From assembly GCA_963793095.1 (NCBI GenBank), contig CAWBYY010000002.1, positions 744,001 to 808,000 on the forward strand: 64,000 bases of DNA, written 5' to 3'. The notes under the pieces are model-generated. The model did not search any database, was not told the origin of the DNA, and saw only the letters and a program-made list of their open reading frames with translations. Position 1 is the first letter of the stretch, and every line of letters begins with the position of its first letter. Source of the stretch: CAVWDI01 sp963793095 (GTDB taxonomy: Bacteria > Chloroflexota > Anaerolineae > Anaerolineales > UBA4823). The position numbers and the translations under genes were made by a program. Below are positions 47,063 through 55,818 of the stretch, piece by piece.

Positions 47063-48110
47063 ATGATAGAAGATACTTTTTTATACCGTGAGATATTTGA
47101 CCAGCCCCGGGTGCTTGAACGGGTAATTGAGATTGAAAGAGAACCGATTGCCAGGTTAGCCAGAGAGATAAGAAGACGCTCGATCGGAGTGGTGGTTATC
47201 GCGGCGCGAGGAACCAGCGACAACGCCGGACGATATGCAAAATATCTTCTGGGCGCTAATAACCGCATGATTGTGGGATTAGCCACACCCAGCCTGTTCA
47301 CTGTATATAAACGCCCGCCAGAATTTGGCAACACTCTGGTTCTGGGCATAAGTCAGAGCGGCAAAAGCCCTGATATTGTCGCGGTTCTGGAGGAGGCTCG
47401 CCGGCAGGGCGCTTTAACTGCTGTATTAACAAATGAAACTGGCTCTGATCTTGCCAGTTTCGCTGATTTTGTTATTAATCTCCAGGCAGGCTCAGAAACG
47501 TCAGTCGCGGCAACAAAAACTTACACCAGCGAGCTGGTATGTATCGTTCTTTTAAGCGCACTTATTGCGGAAAATGAAGCGATGCTGGCGGAAATCAAGC
47601 GGATTCCCCGGATTGTGGAGGAGACGCTGGCGATGGACTCAACAGTCTCCAGCGCTGTCCAGCGCTACCGCTATATGCCGCGAGTGTGTTGTTATTGGGC
47701 GCGGTTATAACTATGCGACCGCTTTTGAGCTGGCATTAAAACTGAAAGAACTGACCTACACCGTTGTGGAACCTTACAGCAGCGCTGATTTTCTGCACGG
47801 TCCGTTGGCTGTTATTGAACATGGCTTTCCGGTAATGGTGATCGCCCCCAGCGGGGAGATGATATCTGAATTAAAGGGGTTCGTGACCAAACTCAGTCCG
47901 CGTAAAGCGGAGATTATTGTGATAAGTGATGACCAGGCGATACTTGAGGCAGCCCAGGTCAGGCTGAGATTACCGGTGAAAGTCCCTGAATGGCTATCGC
48001 CGGTAACCTCGATTATCCCTGGCCAGTTGTTTGCAATGCATCTGGCAGCATTGCGCAATTATGATCCTGATCACCCCAGGGCGCTCACCAAAGTTACTGA
48101 AACCCGCTGA
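47063..48110 (+). CDS. Double-SIS sugar isomerase/deaminase (GlmS C-terminal-like), one frame change
   Basis: The protein has two SIS domains as in the isomerase half of GlmS and in AgaS/FrlB, with no glutaminase domain. The ATG at 47063 has GAAGGA 5 nt upstream. Motifs: VVIAARGTSDNAGRYAKYLL, LGISQSGKSPDIVAVLEEAR (phosphosugar-binding SxSG), AGSETSVAATKTYTSEL, and in the second frame CVVIGRGYNYATAFELALKLKELTYTVVEPYSSADFLHGP. The first frame ends at 47710; the second takes over near 47680, equal to one extra base. The corrected length is about 349. It probably acts on an amino-sugar phosphate. Confidence 0.85.
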
Positions 48111-48124
48111 AGAGAAAGATATTC

Positions 48125-49619
48125 TTATTCGAGGTCGTTGCGAATATAAAGCCTGTACCCCCGGTTTTTATGTACAAGATGGTAATTTTGATTCAGGTAT
48201 TCTTCCAGTTTATCGAGCTCAAAAAACACCAGCAGAACCTGCTCCGGTTCGTACTCCTTGACAGTTTCGAGGATCTCCTCTTCGGTAAGACTGCCTGTAT
48301 TCAGGCGCTTTTCGGAAAAGGTCGCCAGGTTGGGTGGAACGGGTTTGCGAATTAAAAAGGCGTATAAGGGCATATCCGTCACAACCCAGTTTGTCCGGGA
48401 AGCGTATTCGCGCATGATAAGGTAAACGTTTAATTTGTGCTGGGGAGCTTTTACCTCAAAGCCGCTCAAGCGGGGTGTTTTGTAAATTTCTTTCTTAAAA
48501 TCTGGGTAGGCGTTAAAGGTAACAAACAGGAAAGCAACCAGGGCAAGAACACTTAAAGCGGTGTGAAATCCCTGGAAACCTTTCTCCCTGGGGAGTGTAA
48601 CCAGCCACATAACCCCTTCACCTGCAGCAACAGACCCTAACATCACAACCGGTACCGTGACCAGCAGCTGCTGGTGATACCAGACCGGTGAATATGAGTT
48701 AAGCAGCAGATAGGCTGTAAGCGCCCAGAATGACGGGTAAAGAGTCAGCCAGCGTTTGTTGATTATTGTGAAAAGTACCCCCAATACTCCCAAAATCGCA
48801 AATGGCAAAAACCCGCCCAGGTGGTAATTGATTGTGTTTCGGATGATCCTGAAGGATTCAACTGAACTTGCTGTCAGATGAGGCTGGATAATATCTATTA
48901 AGTTGCCGGGTCCAACCAGGATCATTGAGAGTGAGATTACCAGACCACCAGAACTTAAACCCCAGATGATTGCGGGTTTGAACCAGGAAATTGAAAAGCC
49001 CTGGTTTTTATACCTGTGAACCTGGTCTATTGTCATTCCGATGAAAAAAACAGGTGCCAGAAATCCGGTGAATAATTTAATAAGTACCGACAATCCCAGC
49101 GATAATCCGGATAGAACCAGCCAGAAATCCCGCCTGGTAATATGCCAGAGGATTAAAAACAGCAGTGATATTGAAGCCATCGCCATGGCAGGCAGCCCGA
49201 TCATTATCGAAACGCTCAACTGCATGTAAAAAGGGGTTAAAAGCAACAGCGGAAGAAAAAGGATGGTGTGGGCGCTGCCCCAGGTAAGCTGGATTACTTG
49301 AGCCAAAGCCCAAACCATCAATGTCGAAAAAAGCAGTACCAGAATTCTACCAGGCGTTACACTGATGCCTGTTGTTCGGATGACCCCAGCCAGCAGATAG
49401 TTGAAAAGAGGTGGCTGGTCGCTCGATACCTGCTCATAAAGGGGGTATCCCTCTGAGACGAGAGTGCTCCGGATAAGGTTAAAACCCTCATCTACATCAA
49501 ATTGTAGTTTCTCCCGGAATGGGAAGTATAAAAATACAAATCCCAGGAACACCAAGCGCGACCAGAATTGGAATGACCAGATTGATCAGATTGTCTCGTG
49601 AAATTTTAGTATGCGGCAT
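48125..49619 (-). CDS. GT39-like (ArnT/PMT type) membrane glycosyltransferase, one frame change near the N-terminus
   Basis: About ten to twelve membrane segments. The first outer loop has FDVDEGFN, with the acidic residues expected of dolichol/polyprenol-phosphate-sugar dependent GT-C enzymes, and then SSDQPPLFNYLLAG. The long open frame starts at 49555 inside a membrane helix. An ATG at 49617-49619 in another frame gives a proper start (MPHTKISRDNLINLVIPILV) that flows into VFLGFVFLYFPF if one extra base near 49550 is removed. A TATACT box exactly 7 nt upstream supports this start. It would add sugars to proteins or lipids at the outer membrane face. Confidence 0.8.
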
Positions 49620-49625
49620 TATTCA

Positions 49626-49648
49626 AGTATACCCGGTTGGCAGAATCT
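49626..49648 (-). promoter_or_regulatory. Promoter of the GT39-like gene, leaderless
   Basis: On the minus strand TATACT ends at 49626, and a TTAGCA -35-like box lies 16 nt upstream. The predicted start point coincides with the A of the ATG at 49619. Confidence 0.4.
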
Positions 49649-49737
49649 GCTAAGGAATATCAGGGGAAATCACTGCAGATATCCTTTCCAAACATCCATT
49701 ATCTGTAAGGGTCGAGGGGTTAAAATTCACAGGGATA

Positions 49738-51786
49738 CTACTTGCACTTGAATTTATCATTAATACGTCCCAACACCTGTTCATGCTCTGGGGATGATTC
49801 AGAACCTTCCTGGATGCGCTCCCAGGTCGAGCATAATAAAGGGTTCATCCTGCGAGTTTTGGTGTGGGCAAGTTTGGATAACTTCTCAGCCTGTTCCCAA
49901 TCGCCGCTCCTGCCGAGCCCCTCAATAAAAGGCAGCAGCTCAAAACCATCTCCGGGTTTAATGCTCTTTTCGACAGTCAACCCCCATAATTCAGCTATCT
50001 TTTCCCAATCTCCAACCTGGCGGGCAAGGTCAGCTTTCTGGTAGTAATAGCACCATGTATCCGTCTGTTCGGATCCAAATATTTCGACTGGTTTCGGGCC
50101 TTCCAGAGGCGAGGCTGTTTTTACCCGGTCGATGTTAGATATAGTCCCGATCTCACGTGTGATCTCCGGCAGATTTTCAAATTCAGCCTCTTCTGGACGG
50201 ATTACCCACAGGCAGTGGCCGCTGTCAGGTTTGTAGTAAATGACCAGGCTGTCTAGGCTGTCTCCCAGAAACCGGGATGAGTACTGTGAATCTCTCAACA
50301 CTATCCCATCTATCAGATCCGAACGGTTTTCGTTGAAGTTTCGGTACAGACTGTAAAACCAGTAATTCAAATCCCGCCCATCGATGCCTTTCGGATAGAG
50401 TGTATTGAGCGCAAACTGGGTCGGATATTCACCCATAAATTCAAACAATTCGTTGTCAGAAAGAATTGTGGTCCCCGGTTCGATGTAAGGGGCTCGCCAG
50501 CGCAGCTGGGTGTAAAAATTCCGCTGGTCATTCCAGGCCCACCGGAATTGGTTGGTGTTTGAAAAATGCCATACAATCGAAAGCCCGCTGATAGCGCAGA
50601 GCAGAATTGTCTGCGTTTTACGGTTGGATATGATCATTTCAACCAGGGCGATCGTCAGCAGGCTGGCCCCAATCATGCTTGCCATTCCGAACCTGTCGCT
50701 CCACAATGGATTTTTCAGGGAAATAAATTGATCTGTTATCCATCCGGGGATTGGACCAAGCAATACCAGGATAAAACCAAGCACAAATGCTTGTTTCTGC
50801 CACCTTTTGTGGTTCGGCGGTGCTGGCTCCTCTTCACTGTCAGGACTCATCCTTGTGAAATAGAAATAAAGTCCTGCTGATGCGCCGATCGCAAGCAAAA
50901 CCGCGAATAAGGTTGCAGGCTGTGTGAATCGGAAAAGTTCCGGATTAAGCAGTTCCCGCACTGGAGCCCCGATTATCGCGACCAGGTCCATTAAAACCGA
51001 CTCAAGCGTGTATCCTGCCGTGTTTACTGGCGCTTCAAGGAAACGGTACAACAACCAGAGAGCATTTCGCTCAGCGCCGGATGGCGGGCGGGGGATTAAG
51101 TACAACCGGAAGATTACGTATAAAACAATCAGGACCAGATACGGGAGCCAGCGCTTAACAACCCGTTTCAAATTTTCTTCCCAATTTTTCTCGCTTTCAG
51201 AAAATATTATCCACAGTAGAACCGGCCGGATTAATTCCAATCCAACGAAGTATTCAATGATAACCAGATGCAGGGCGGATGTCACCAATGAGAGACAGGT
51301 GAAAATGATAAAATGACTCTTCTTTCTTACTGCAAGCAGCATTAACCAGATTGAAATTGAATAGAATAAGTAACCGGTCCAGTGAATGGAATAAATTAAG
51401 GCAAGCGGCTGTAGTTTGAAGAGCGGGTAAACCGCAAAAAGGATTGCTGTCCAGGCTGCCTCTCTTTTTCTATTCGGCCAGATTTCTTTGAACACCAGCC
51501 AGACAAATATCACCGTCAGCGTTCGAAGTGTAAACGAAAAGATGTGCCACATTAATGGCTGAAACCCCCACAGTTTAAAGCCCAGAGCGAATATTATCGA
51601 AGCGAAGGGGCGATTGTCAAATACGAATAACTCCCACAGACTGTCCAGGCCCCGCCGGAATCCATAATATACCGGGTGCCAGTCATCCTGGTAGTATCCA
51701 AGCGTGGGGATCAGCAGACCAAATGCCAGCAAACAGATGCCTGCCAGCAGGAGTGGTACGGTTTTCGATGAAAGGGATTTCTGCAT
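49738..51786 (-). CDS. Large GT-C-like multi-span membrane protein
   Basis: The 682-residue protein has about eleven membrane segments. The first outer loop contains YYQDDWHPVYY, the position of the catalytic acidic pair in GT-C glycosyltransferases. The region SGAERNALWLLYRFLEAP and a soluble C-terminal third of about 230 residues (from NQFRWAWNDQRNFYTQL) follow; the end looks helical and TPR-like. It is on the same strand as the GT39-like gene, 118 nt upstream of that gene's start. The family is not certain; a role in cell-surface glycosylation is inferred. Confidence 0.65.
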   Translation of the reverse strand: MQKSLSSKTVPLLLAGICLLAFGLLIPTLGYYQDDWHPVYYGFRRGLDSLWELFVFDNRPFASIIFALGFKLWGFQPLMWHIFSFTLRTLTVIFVWLVFKEIWPNRKREAAWTAILFAVYPLFKLQPLALIYSIHWTGYLFYSISIWLMLLAVRKKSHFIIFTCLSLVTSALHLVIIEYFVGLELIRPVLLWIIFSESEKNWEENLKRVVKRWLPYLVLIVLYVIFRLYLIPRPPSGAERNALWLLYRFLEAPVNTAGYTLESVLMDLVAIIGAPVRELLNPELFRFTQPATLFAVLLAIGASAGLYFYFTRMSPDSEEEPAPPNHKRWQKQAFVLGFILVLLGPIPGWITDQFISLKNPLWSDRFGMASMIGASLLTIALVEMIISNRKTQTILLCAISGLSIVWHFSNTNQFRWAWNDQRNFYTQLRWRAPYIEPGTTILSDNELFEFMGEYPTQFALNTLYPKGIDGRDLNYWFYSLYRNFNENRSDLIDGIVLRDSQYSSRFLGDSLDSLVIYYKPDSGHCLWVIRPEEAEFENLPEITREIGTISNIDRVKTASPLEGPKPVEIFGSEQTDTWCYYYQKADLARQVGDWEKIAELWGLTVEKSIKPGDGFELLPFIEGLGRSGDWEQAEKLSKLAHTKTRRMNPLLCSTWERIQEGSESSPEHEQVLGRINDKFKCK

Positions 51787-51888
51787 AATTTTTATAAATT
51801 ATTCTTCAGGCTGGGGCTTGAAATATGGGATATTAAACCTGATTGTCAGGTGATATGCAAGGGGATTTATTGCGGGTTACCTGCTTGC

Positions 51889-52647
51889 TTAGAATCTCAA
51901 TGACATGCATGTCAAACCACCGTCCATCTTCTGCGCTTCACTGACATCGATTTGGATGATAGGAATTCCGGCCGCATTCAATTTTTCTGCAGCCGTTGAA
52001 AAACCGTATGGCACCAGCAGGTGGCAGTTGATCCAGAGTGAATTTGCTGCTGGCGCTTCATCTGGATCAAGGGCTATTTTTTTGTACGGCATGAAATCTT
52101 CCAGACCTTCATACCCGTTAGTGGTGACCAGGGTATTATCACCGATATAATTTACAAAAGATTTCAGGTGCAGTCCTCCTTTCACTTCAACCGAGGACCA
52201 TCCGTAGCCGTGTTTTTCCAGAATAGACCCAAGCTGGTCGGCTCCGCCCCGGTTCGTGCGGTTGGAGATGCCGATAAAGTAATGCTTCTCAACTTGCAGT
52301 ACATCTCCACCGTCAAGCGTACCTGGCGCTGTGATCTGTCTGATTTCCAGGAATTCTGAGAGCGTATTCTTAATTGATTGGATTTCACTCTTCCTGGAAG
52401 GCGCGCCCGGGTTAGTTATGATCGCGATATCGGGAGTGACCACTGCGGTGTCCTCAACGAAGTATCCATCCGGGCAGTCGTCCAGCGGATCCAGCAGGAT
52501 CATTTCCAGCCCGAGTGTTTTTAAGGTTTCCGTATATATTTCATGCTGCCGTACCATCAAATCAAAGTCCGGTTCCCCTAGGTTAGCGGTTGTTATTCCC
52601 CTGTGAAAGTTTCTTCCGGGCTTGCGAGTGATTGCATATGCGTACAT
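51889..52647 (-). CDS. ddaH: Dimethylarginine dimethylaminohydrolase-like amidinohydrolase (DDAH)
   Basis: DDAH converts methylated arginines to citrulline and methylamines. The 252-residue protein has the FVEDTAVV motif, the GTLDGGDVLQ motif, LHLKSFVNYIGDN with the active-site His, and ends with MDGGLTCMSLRF, in which the Cys is the nucleophile. Length is normal. It could also act on other guanidino compounds, as the wider amidinotransferase family does. It is divergent from the kor locus with 284 nt between. Confidence 0.92.
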   Translation of the reverse strand: MYAYAITRKPGRNFHRGITTANLGEPDFDLMVRQHEIYTETLKTLGLEMILLDPLDDCPDGYFVEDTAVVTPDIAIITNPGAPSRKSEIQSIKNTLSEFLEIRQITAPGTLDGGDVLQVEKHYFIGISNRTNRGGADQLGSILEKHGYGWSSVEVKGGLHLKSFVNYIGDNTLVTTNGYEGLEDFMPYKKIALDPDEAPAANSLWINCHLLVPYGFSTAAEKLNAAGIPIIQIDVSEAQKMDGGLTCMSLRF

Positions 52648-52738
52648 AAAGGGAACTCCACTGTTTCCGGTTATTTCAACATTGGGTGACTAAAGTCAGC
52701 TTATTTTACTTATAAATGTCAGTAATAACCACCTTAGA

Positions 52739-52767
52739 TTGACACTGGTTGTTCGTCCATATATAAT
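52739..52767 (+). promoter_or_regulatory. Consensus sigma70 promoter of the kor-hdr-etf locus
   Basis: TTGACA at 52739-52744 and TATAAT at 52762-52767 are exactly 17 nt apart, which is a perfect match to the housekeeping consensus. The predicted start point is near 52774. It is the strongest promoter-like sequence seen in the window. Confidence 0.8.
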
Positions 52768-52773
52768 TTAACC

Positions 52774-52905
52774 AATCGGGAAATTTTGAACAATAGATCT
52801 GAGTGCAAAAAAGCCACAAAATGAGCATACTCGCTCGTTGGGAAGCGACTTCGACCGCCCGCAGACACAAAAGCATTTCCACCAATTTGTGTAAGGGCGG
52901 TTTTT
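52774..52905 (+). ncRNA. Candidate structured leader or small RNA before the kor locus
   Basis: From the predicted start at about 52774 the transcript would contain a 5-bp hairpin, TCGCT with AGCGA (52831-52848), and then a large terminator hairpin ending in a T-run. No gene lies inside. The hexamer CACAAA occurs at 52815-52820 and again at 52866-52871, and TTTGTG (52886-52891) could pair with either, which would allow alternative folds. No second promoter is seen between the terminator and korD, so the locus would depend on read-through. It could be an attenuator, a riboswitch of an unknown class, or a free small RNA. I recognised no known motif. Confidence 0.4.
52854..52905 (+). terminator. 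Intrinsic terminator inside the kor leader
   Basis: ACCGCCC (52854-52860) pairs with GGGCGGT (52895-52901) and, inside, ACACAAA (52865-52871) with TTTGTGT (52886-52892), with a small internal loop and a 14-nt apical loop. TTTTT ends the structure at 52905, only 27 nt before the korD ATG. Confidence 0.7.
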
Positions 52906-52931
52906 ATTAATGAGTATCACCGGATTTCAGG

Positions 52932-53210
52932 ATGAGAGTATTTGTTCGCCAGCCGCTTGATGCTGATTCTGTCAGCTCGCCGCGCGGCCAGGTTTATCTC
53001 ATCCCTGCCCGCTGTAAGGGCTGTCGCTTGTGTATCGAGTTTTGCCCCCTGGGGGTTTTGCGGGAATCCGGGAACACCAATCAGAAGGGATATCACTATC
53101 CGGAGGTGGTAAATGGGGGGGAACACGAATGTGTAAATTGCGAATTTTGCACATTGATTTGCCCTGAATTTGCAATTTTCACACTCCCCTTGAGCGCAGG
53201 TGCAGGATGA
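52932..53210 (+). CDS. korD: 2-oxoacid:ferredoxin oxidoreductase delta-like ferredoxin subunit
   Basis: A 92-residue protein with two [4Fe-4S] motifs: CKGCRLCIEFCP and CVNCEFCTLICP. It is the ferredoxin-like delta subunit that carries electrons from the TPP-containing core to the soluble ferredoxin pool. Its stop overlaps the start of the alpha gene (ATGA). The gene order delta-alpha-beta-gamma is that of Kor/2-oxoglutarate:ferredoxin oxidoreductases of anaerobes, but the same layout occurs in enzymes for other 2-oxoacids. Confidence 0.9.
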   Translation: MRVFVRQPLDADSVSSPRGQVYLIPARCKGCRLCIEFCPLGVLRESGNTNQKGYHYPEVVNGGEHECVNCEFCTLICPEFAIFTLPLSAGAG

Positions 53211-54359
53211 GCCCTGATAGAGTCCTGGAGGGGCATTATTTTATGAATGGCGACCATGCCTGCGCTGAAGGCGCCCTTGCCGCGGGATGCCGCTTCTTCG
53301 GAGGCTATCCTATTACCCCTTCAACAGAGATCGCTGAGCGGCTGGCCCGCCGGATGCCTGAAGTTAACGGTGTTTTCCTTCAAATGGAAGACGAGTTAGC
53401 GAGTATGGCCGCGGTACTGGGCGCATCTGCTGCCGGCGCACGGTCGATGACCGCAACTTCAGGCCCTGGATTGAGTCTGATGCTGGAAAATCTGGGTTTG
53501 GGCGTAATGCTTGAACTGCCCTGTGTGCTGGTTGACGTCCAGCGCGGGTCCCCATCAACCGGCCTGCCGACAATGCCGGGTCAATCTGATGTGATGCAGG
53601 TCAGATGGGGGTCTCATGGCGATTATCAGGTTCCAGCCTATGCCCCCTGGTCTCCACAGGAAATGTTTGACTTAACCATCCTGGCTTTTAATGTGGCTGA
53701 CCGGTTCCGGGTGCCGGTATGCCTGCTGGCGGATGAAGTGGTCGGGCACATGGTGGAAAGAGTTATTATTCCTCCCGAAGGTGAACTCGAAATCTGGAGC
53801 AGAAAAAAACCCAAGTCGTCCCCTGATGGGAAATTTGATCCTTTTAAGGTTGAGGATAAAGATCTTGTTCCGCCGATTGCCCATGCCGGGGAAGGTTACC
53901 GGATCCACTATACCGGGTTGACCCATGATGAGCGTGGTTATCCTGATATGTCGGCTGAGACGCACCATGAACTTGTGACCAGGTTGGTAAATAAGGTTAA
54001 AGTTAATTCCCCTGACATTATCCGGACTGAGGGTTACTTTCTGGATGATGCCCGGATTGTGGTTATCGCCTACGGCTGCACTGCCCGCTCCGCCCGCAGC
54101 GCTGTCCAGACCGCCAGGGATCTTGGGGTAAAGGCTGGATTACTCAGGTTAATTTCAATATGGCCGTTTCCAGAAACGCGGATTTTATCCCTTATCGGTA
54201 ATGTTGAAATCATTTATTGTGGCAGAGCTGAATCTCGGACAGGTAAGCCTTGAAGTCGAGCGTATTACTGGAGCCCCGGTTGGGGTTGTCCACCATGCCG
54301 GCGGTGCAATGATAACCCCCGAAAGGATACTTGCCGCCATTATGGAGAATAATCAATGA
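53207..54359 (+). CDS. korA: 2-oxoacid:ferredoxin oxidoreductase alpha subunit, one frame change
   Basis: The alpha subunit carries the pyrimidine-type TPP domain and domain II. The motifs GGYPITPSTEIAERLARRMPEV, MEDELASMAAVLGASAAGARSMTATSGPGLSLM and QRGSPSTGLPTMPGQSDVMQ are characteristic. The first frame stops at 54253, but the family sequence VAELNLGQVSLEVERITGAP continues in another frame entered near 54210 (one extra base in ATCATTTATTG) and ends at 54359. The corrected length, about 383, is normal. Start and stop both overlap neighbours by 4 nt (ATGA), so the operon is translationally coupled. Confidence 0.93.
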
Positions 54360-55186
54360 AGCCTGCAGTTATGGTCGATGCCCATCCACTGGACGAGATC
54401 ATCCGGGCAGACCGGATGCCGCATATCTGGTGCCCGGGATGTGGTATCGGGATTGTAATGCGCATTTACGGGCAGGCGATCCTCGAATCAGGCATAAAGC
54501 TGAATAATCATGTAGTAGTCTCGGGAATAGGCTGCAGCGGACGCGTCGCAGGCTATATGAATATCGATTCATATCACACCACCCACGGGCGGGCAATTCC
54601 CTTCGCTACCGGGTTAAAGCTCGCCAACCCCGAACTCCTGGTGACGGTTTTCAGTGGGGATGGTGATCTGGTTGCGATTGGCGGAAACCATCTTATCCAT
54701 GCTGCCCGCCGGAATATCAACATTAACGTGATTTGTGTCAATAATTTTAATTATGGAATGACGGGTGGGCAGTCAGGACCTACCACACCCCACGGGGCGC
54801 GTGCTTCAACAGCTCCATACGGGAACCCGGAACTGCCGTTTAACCTGCCTTTCCTGCTGGCTGCCTCTGGCGCAAATTTTGTTTCGCGCTGGTCCAACCT
54901 GCATGTACGCCAGATTAAAGATGATGTGCTGTATGCATTCAACAAAAAAGGATTTACCTTCATCGAGATTCTAGCTCCCTGTCCGGTTGGATTTGGTAGG
55001 TCCAACAGTATAGAAAATGGTTTGGAAGAGATGGAGCTTTATAAAGACAGGTGTCTAATATTTCGCCAGGACGAAGTCAGCCCCGATGAACTTGATATAG
55101 ATCTACGCGAGGACCGGCCAATCTATGTCGGGAGGTTTATTGATAGAGACCGTGAAGAGTATAAACCGGTCATGCTCGGGAACTGA
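54356..55186 (+). CDS. korB: 2-oxoacid:ferredoxin oxidoreductase beta subunit (TPP-binding)
   Basis: A 276-residue beta subunit that binds TPP and one Fe-S cluster. Visible motifs are WCPGCGIGIVMR (cluster Cys residues), SGIGCSGR, HTTHGRAIPFATGLKLANP, the TPP/Mg motif SGDGDLVAIGGNH with NNFNYGMTGGQ, and SPTxPHG-like GPTTPHGA. Length and order are normal. Together with alpha, gamma and delta it decarboxylates a 2-oxoacid oxidatively to acyl-CoA, or works in reverse. Confidence 0.95.
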   Translation: MKPAVMVDAHPLDEIIRADRMPHIWCPGCGIGIVMRIYGQAILESGIKLNNHVVVSGIGCSGRVAGYMNIDSYHTTHGRAIPFATGLKLANPELLVTVFSGDGDLVAIGGNHLIHAARRNININVICVNNFNYGMTGGQSGPTTPHGARASTAPYGNPELPFNLPFLLAASGANFVSRWSNLHVRQIKDDVLYAFNKKGFTFIEILAPCPVGFGRSNSIENGLEEMELYKDRCLIFRQDEVSPDELDIDLREDRPIYVGRFIDRDREEYKPVMLGN

Positions 55187-55221
55187 AACCGGGCCAGGAA
55201 AGAGTCGTGAGTATAAATTAA

Positions 55222-55816
55222 ATGCGCACTGAGATTTGTATTTCTGGGTTCGGGGGCCAGGGGATTGTCCTGGCTGGTTATATCCTGGGGAAAGCAGCCG
55301 CATTATACGCCGGTAAAGAGGCTGTTATGACTCAGGCATACGGACCGGAGGCGCGCGGTGGGGCGTCCAGCGCGAATGTAATTATTTCCGATCTAACCGT
55401 AGATTACCCATTTGTACAGCAACCGGATATTCTGGTTGCATTGTCCCAGGAAGGTTACCTGAAGTTCCGCCCAAAAGCGAAAGAGGGTGCTCTCATTATA
55501 ATTGACCGTGACCTGGTTGATCCATTTGTGGAAGATTCGCCTGCTGTAATTCCAGCAACTCAGATCGCTGAAGAATTGGGAAAACGGATAGTAGCAAACG
55601 TTGTGATGCTGGGTTTCTTTACTGCTGTCGCGGATGTGGTGAACAGAGAAGCAATTCAGAATTCGATTGAAATCGACCGTAAAACCTAAAACGCTGCCGT
55701 TAAATCTGGAGGCCTTCAACCGCGGCTTTTTATACTTCAAGGAAAGCACCAGAACAAACGCCGAAAAGGCAGCCCTGGAATTTGAACGAAGTTCATTACC
55801 CTCAAATGAGATATAA
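55222..55816 (+). CDS. korC: 2-oxoacid:ferredoxin oxidoreductase gamma subunit, one frame change
   Basis: The gamma subunit contributes the CoA-side domain. CISGFGGQGIVLAGYILGKAA, MTQAYGPEARGGASSANVIISD and the closing KTLPLNLEAFNRGF are family motifs. The first frame stops at 55689; the LPLNLEAF end is in another frame entered near 55680 (one extra A in CGTAAAACC) and runs to 55816. Corrected length is about 197. The next gene begins 3 nt later. Confidence 0.92.
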
Positions 55817-55818
55817 AA

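Noticed and set aside
48031..48261. Open frame downstream of the SIS gene
   Set aside because: It is a shadow overlapping the ends of the SIS and GT39-like genes and has no independent support.
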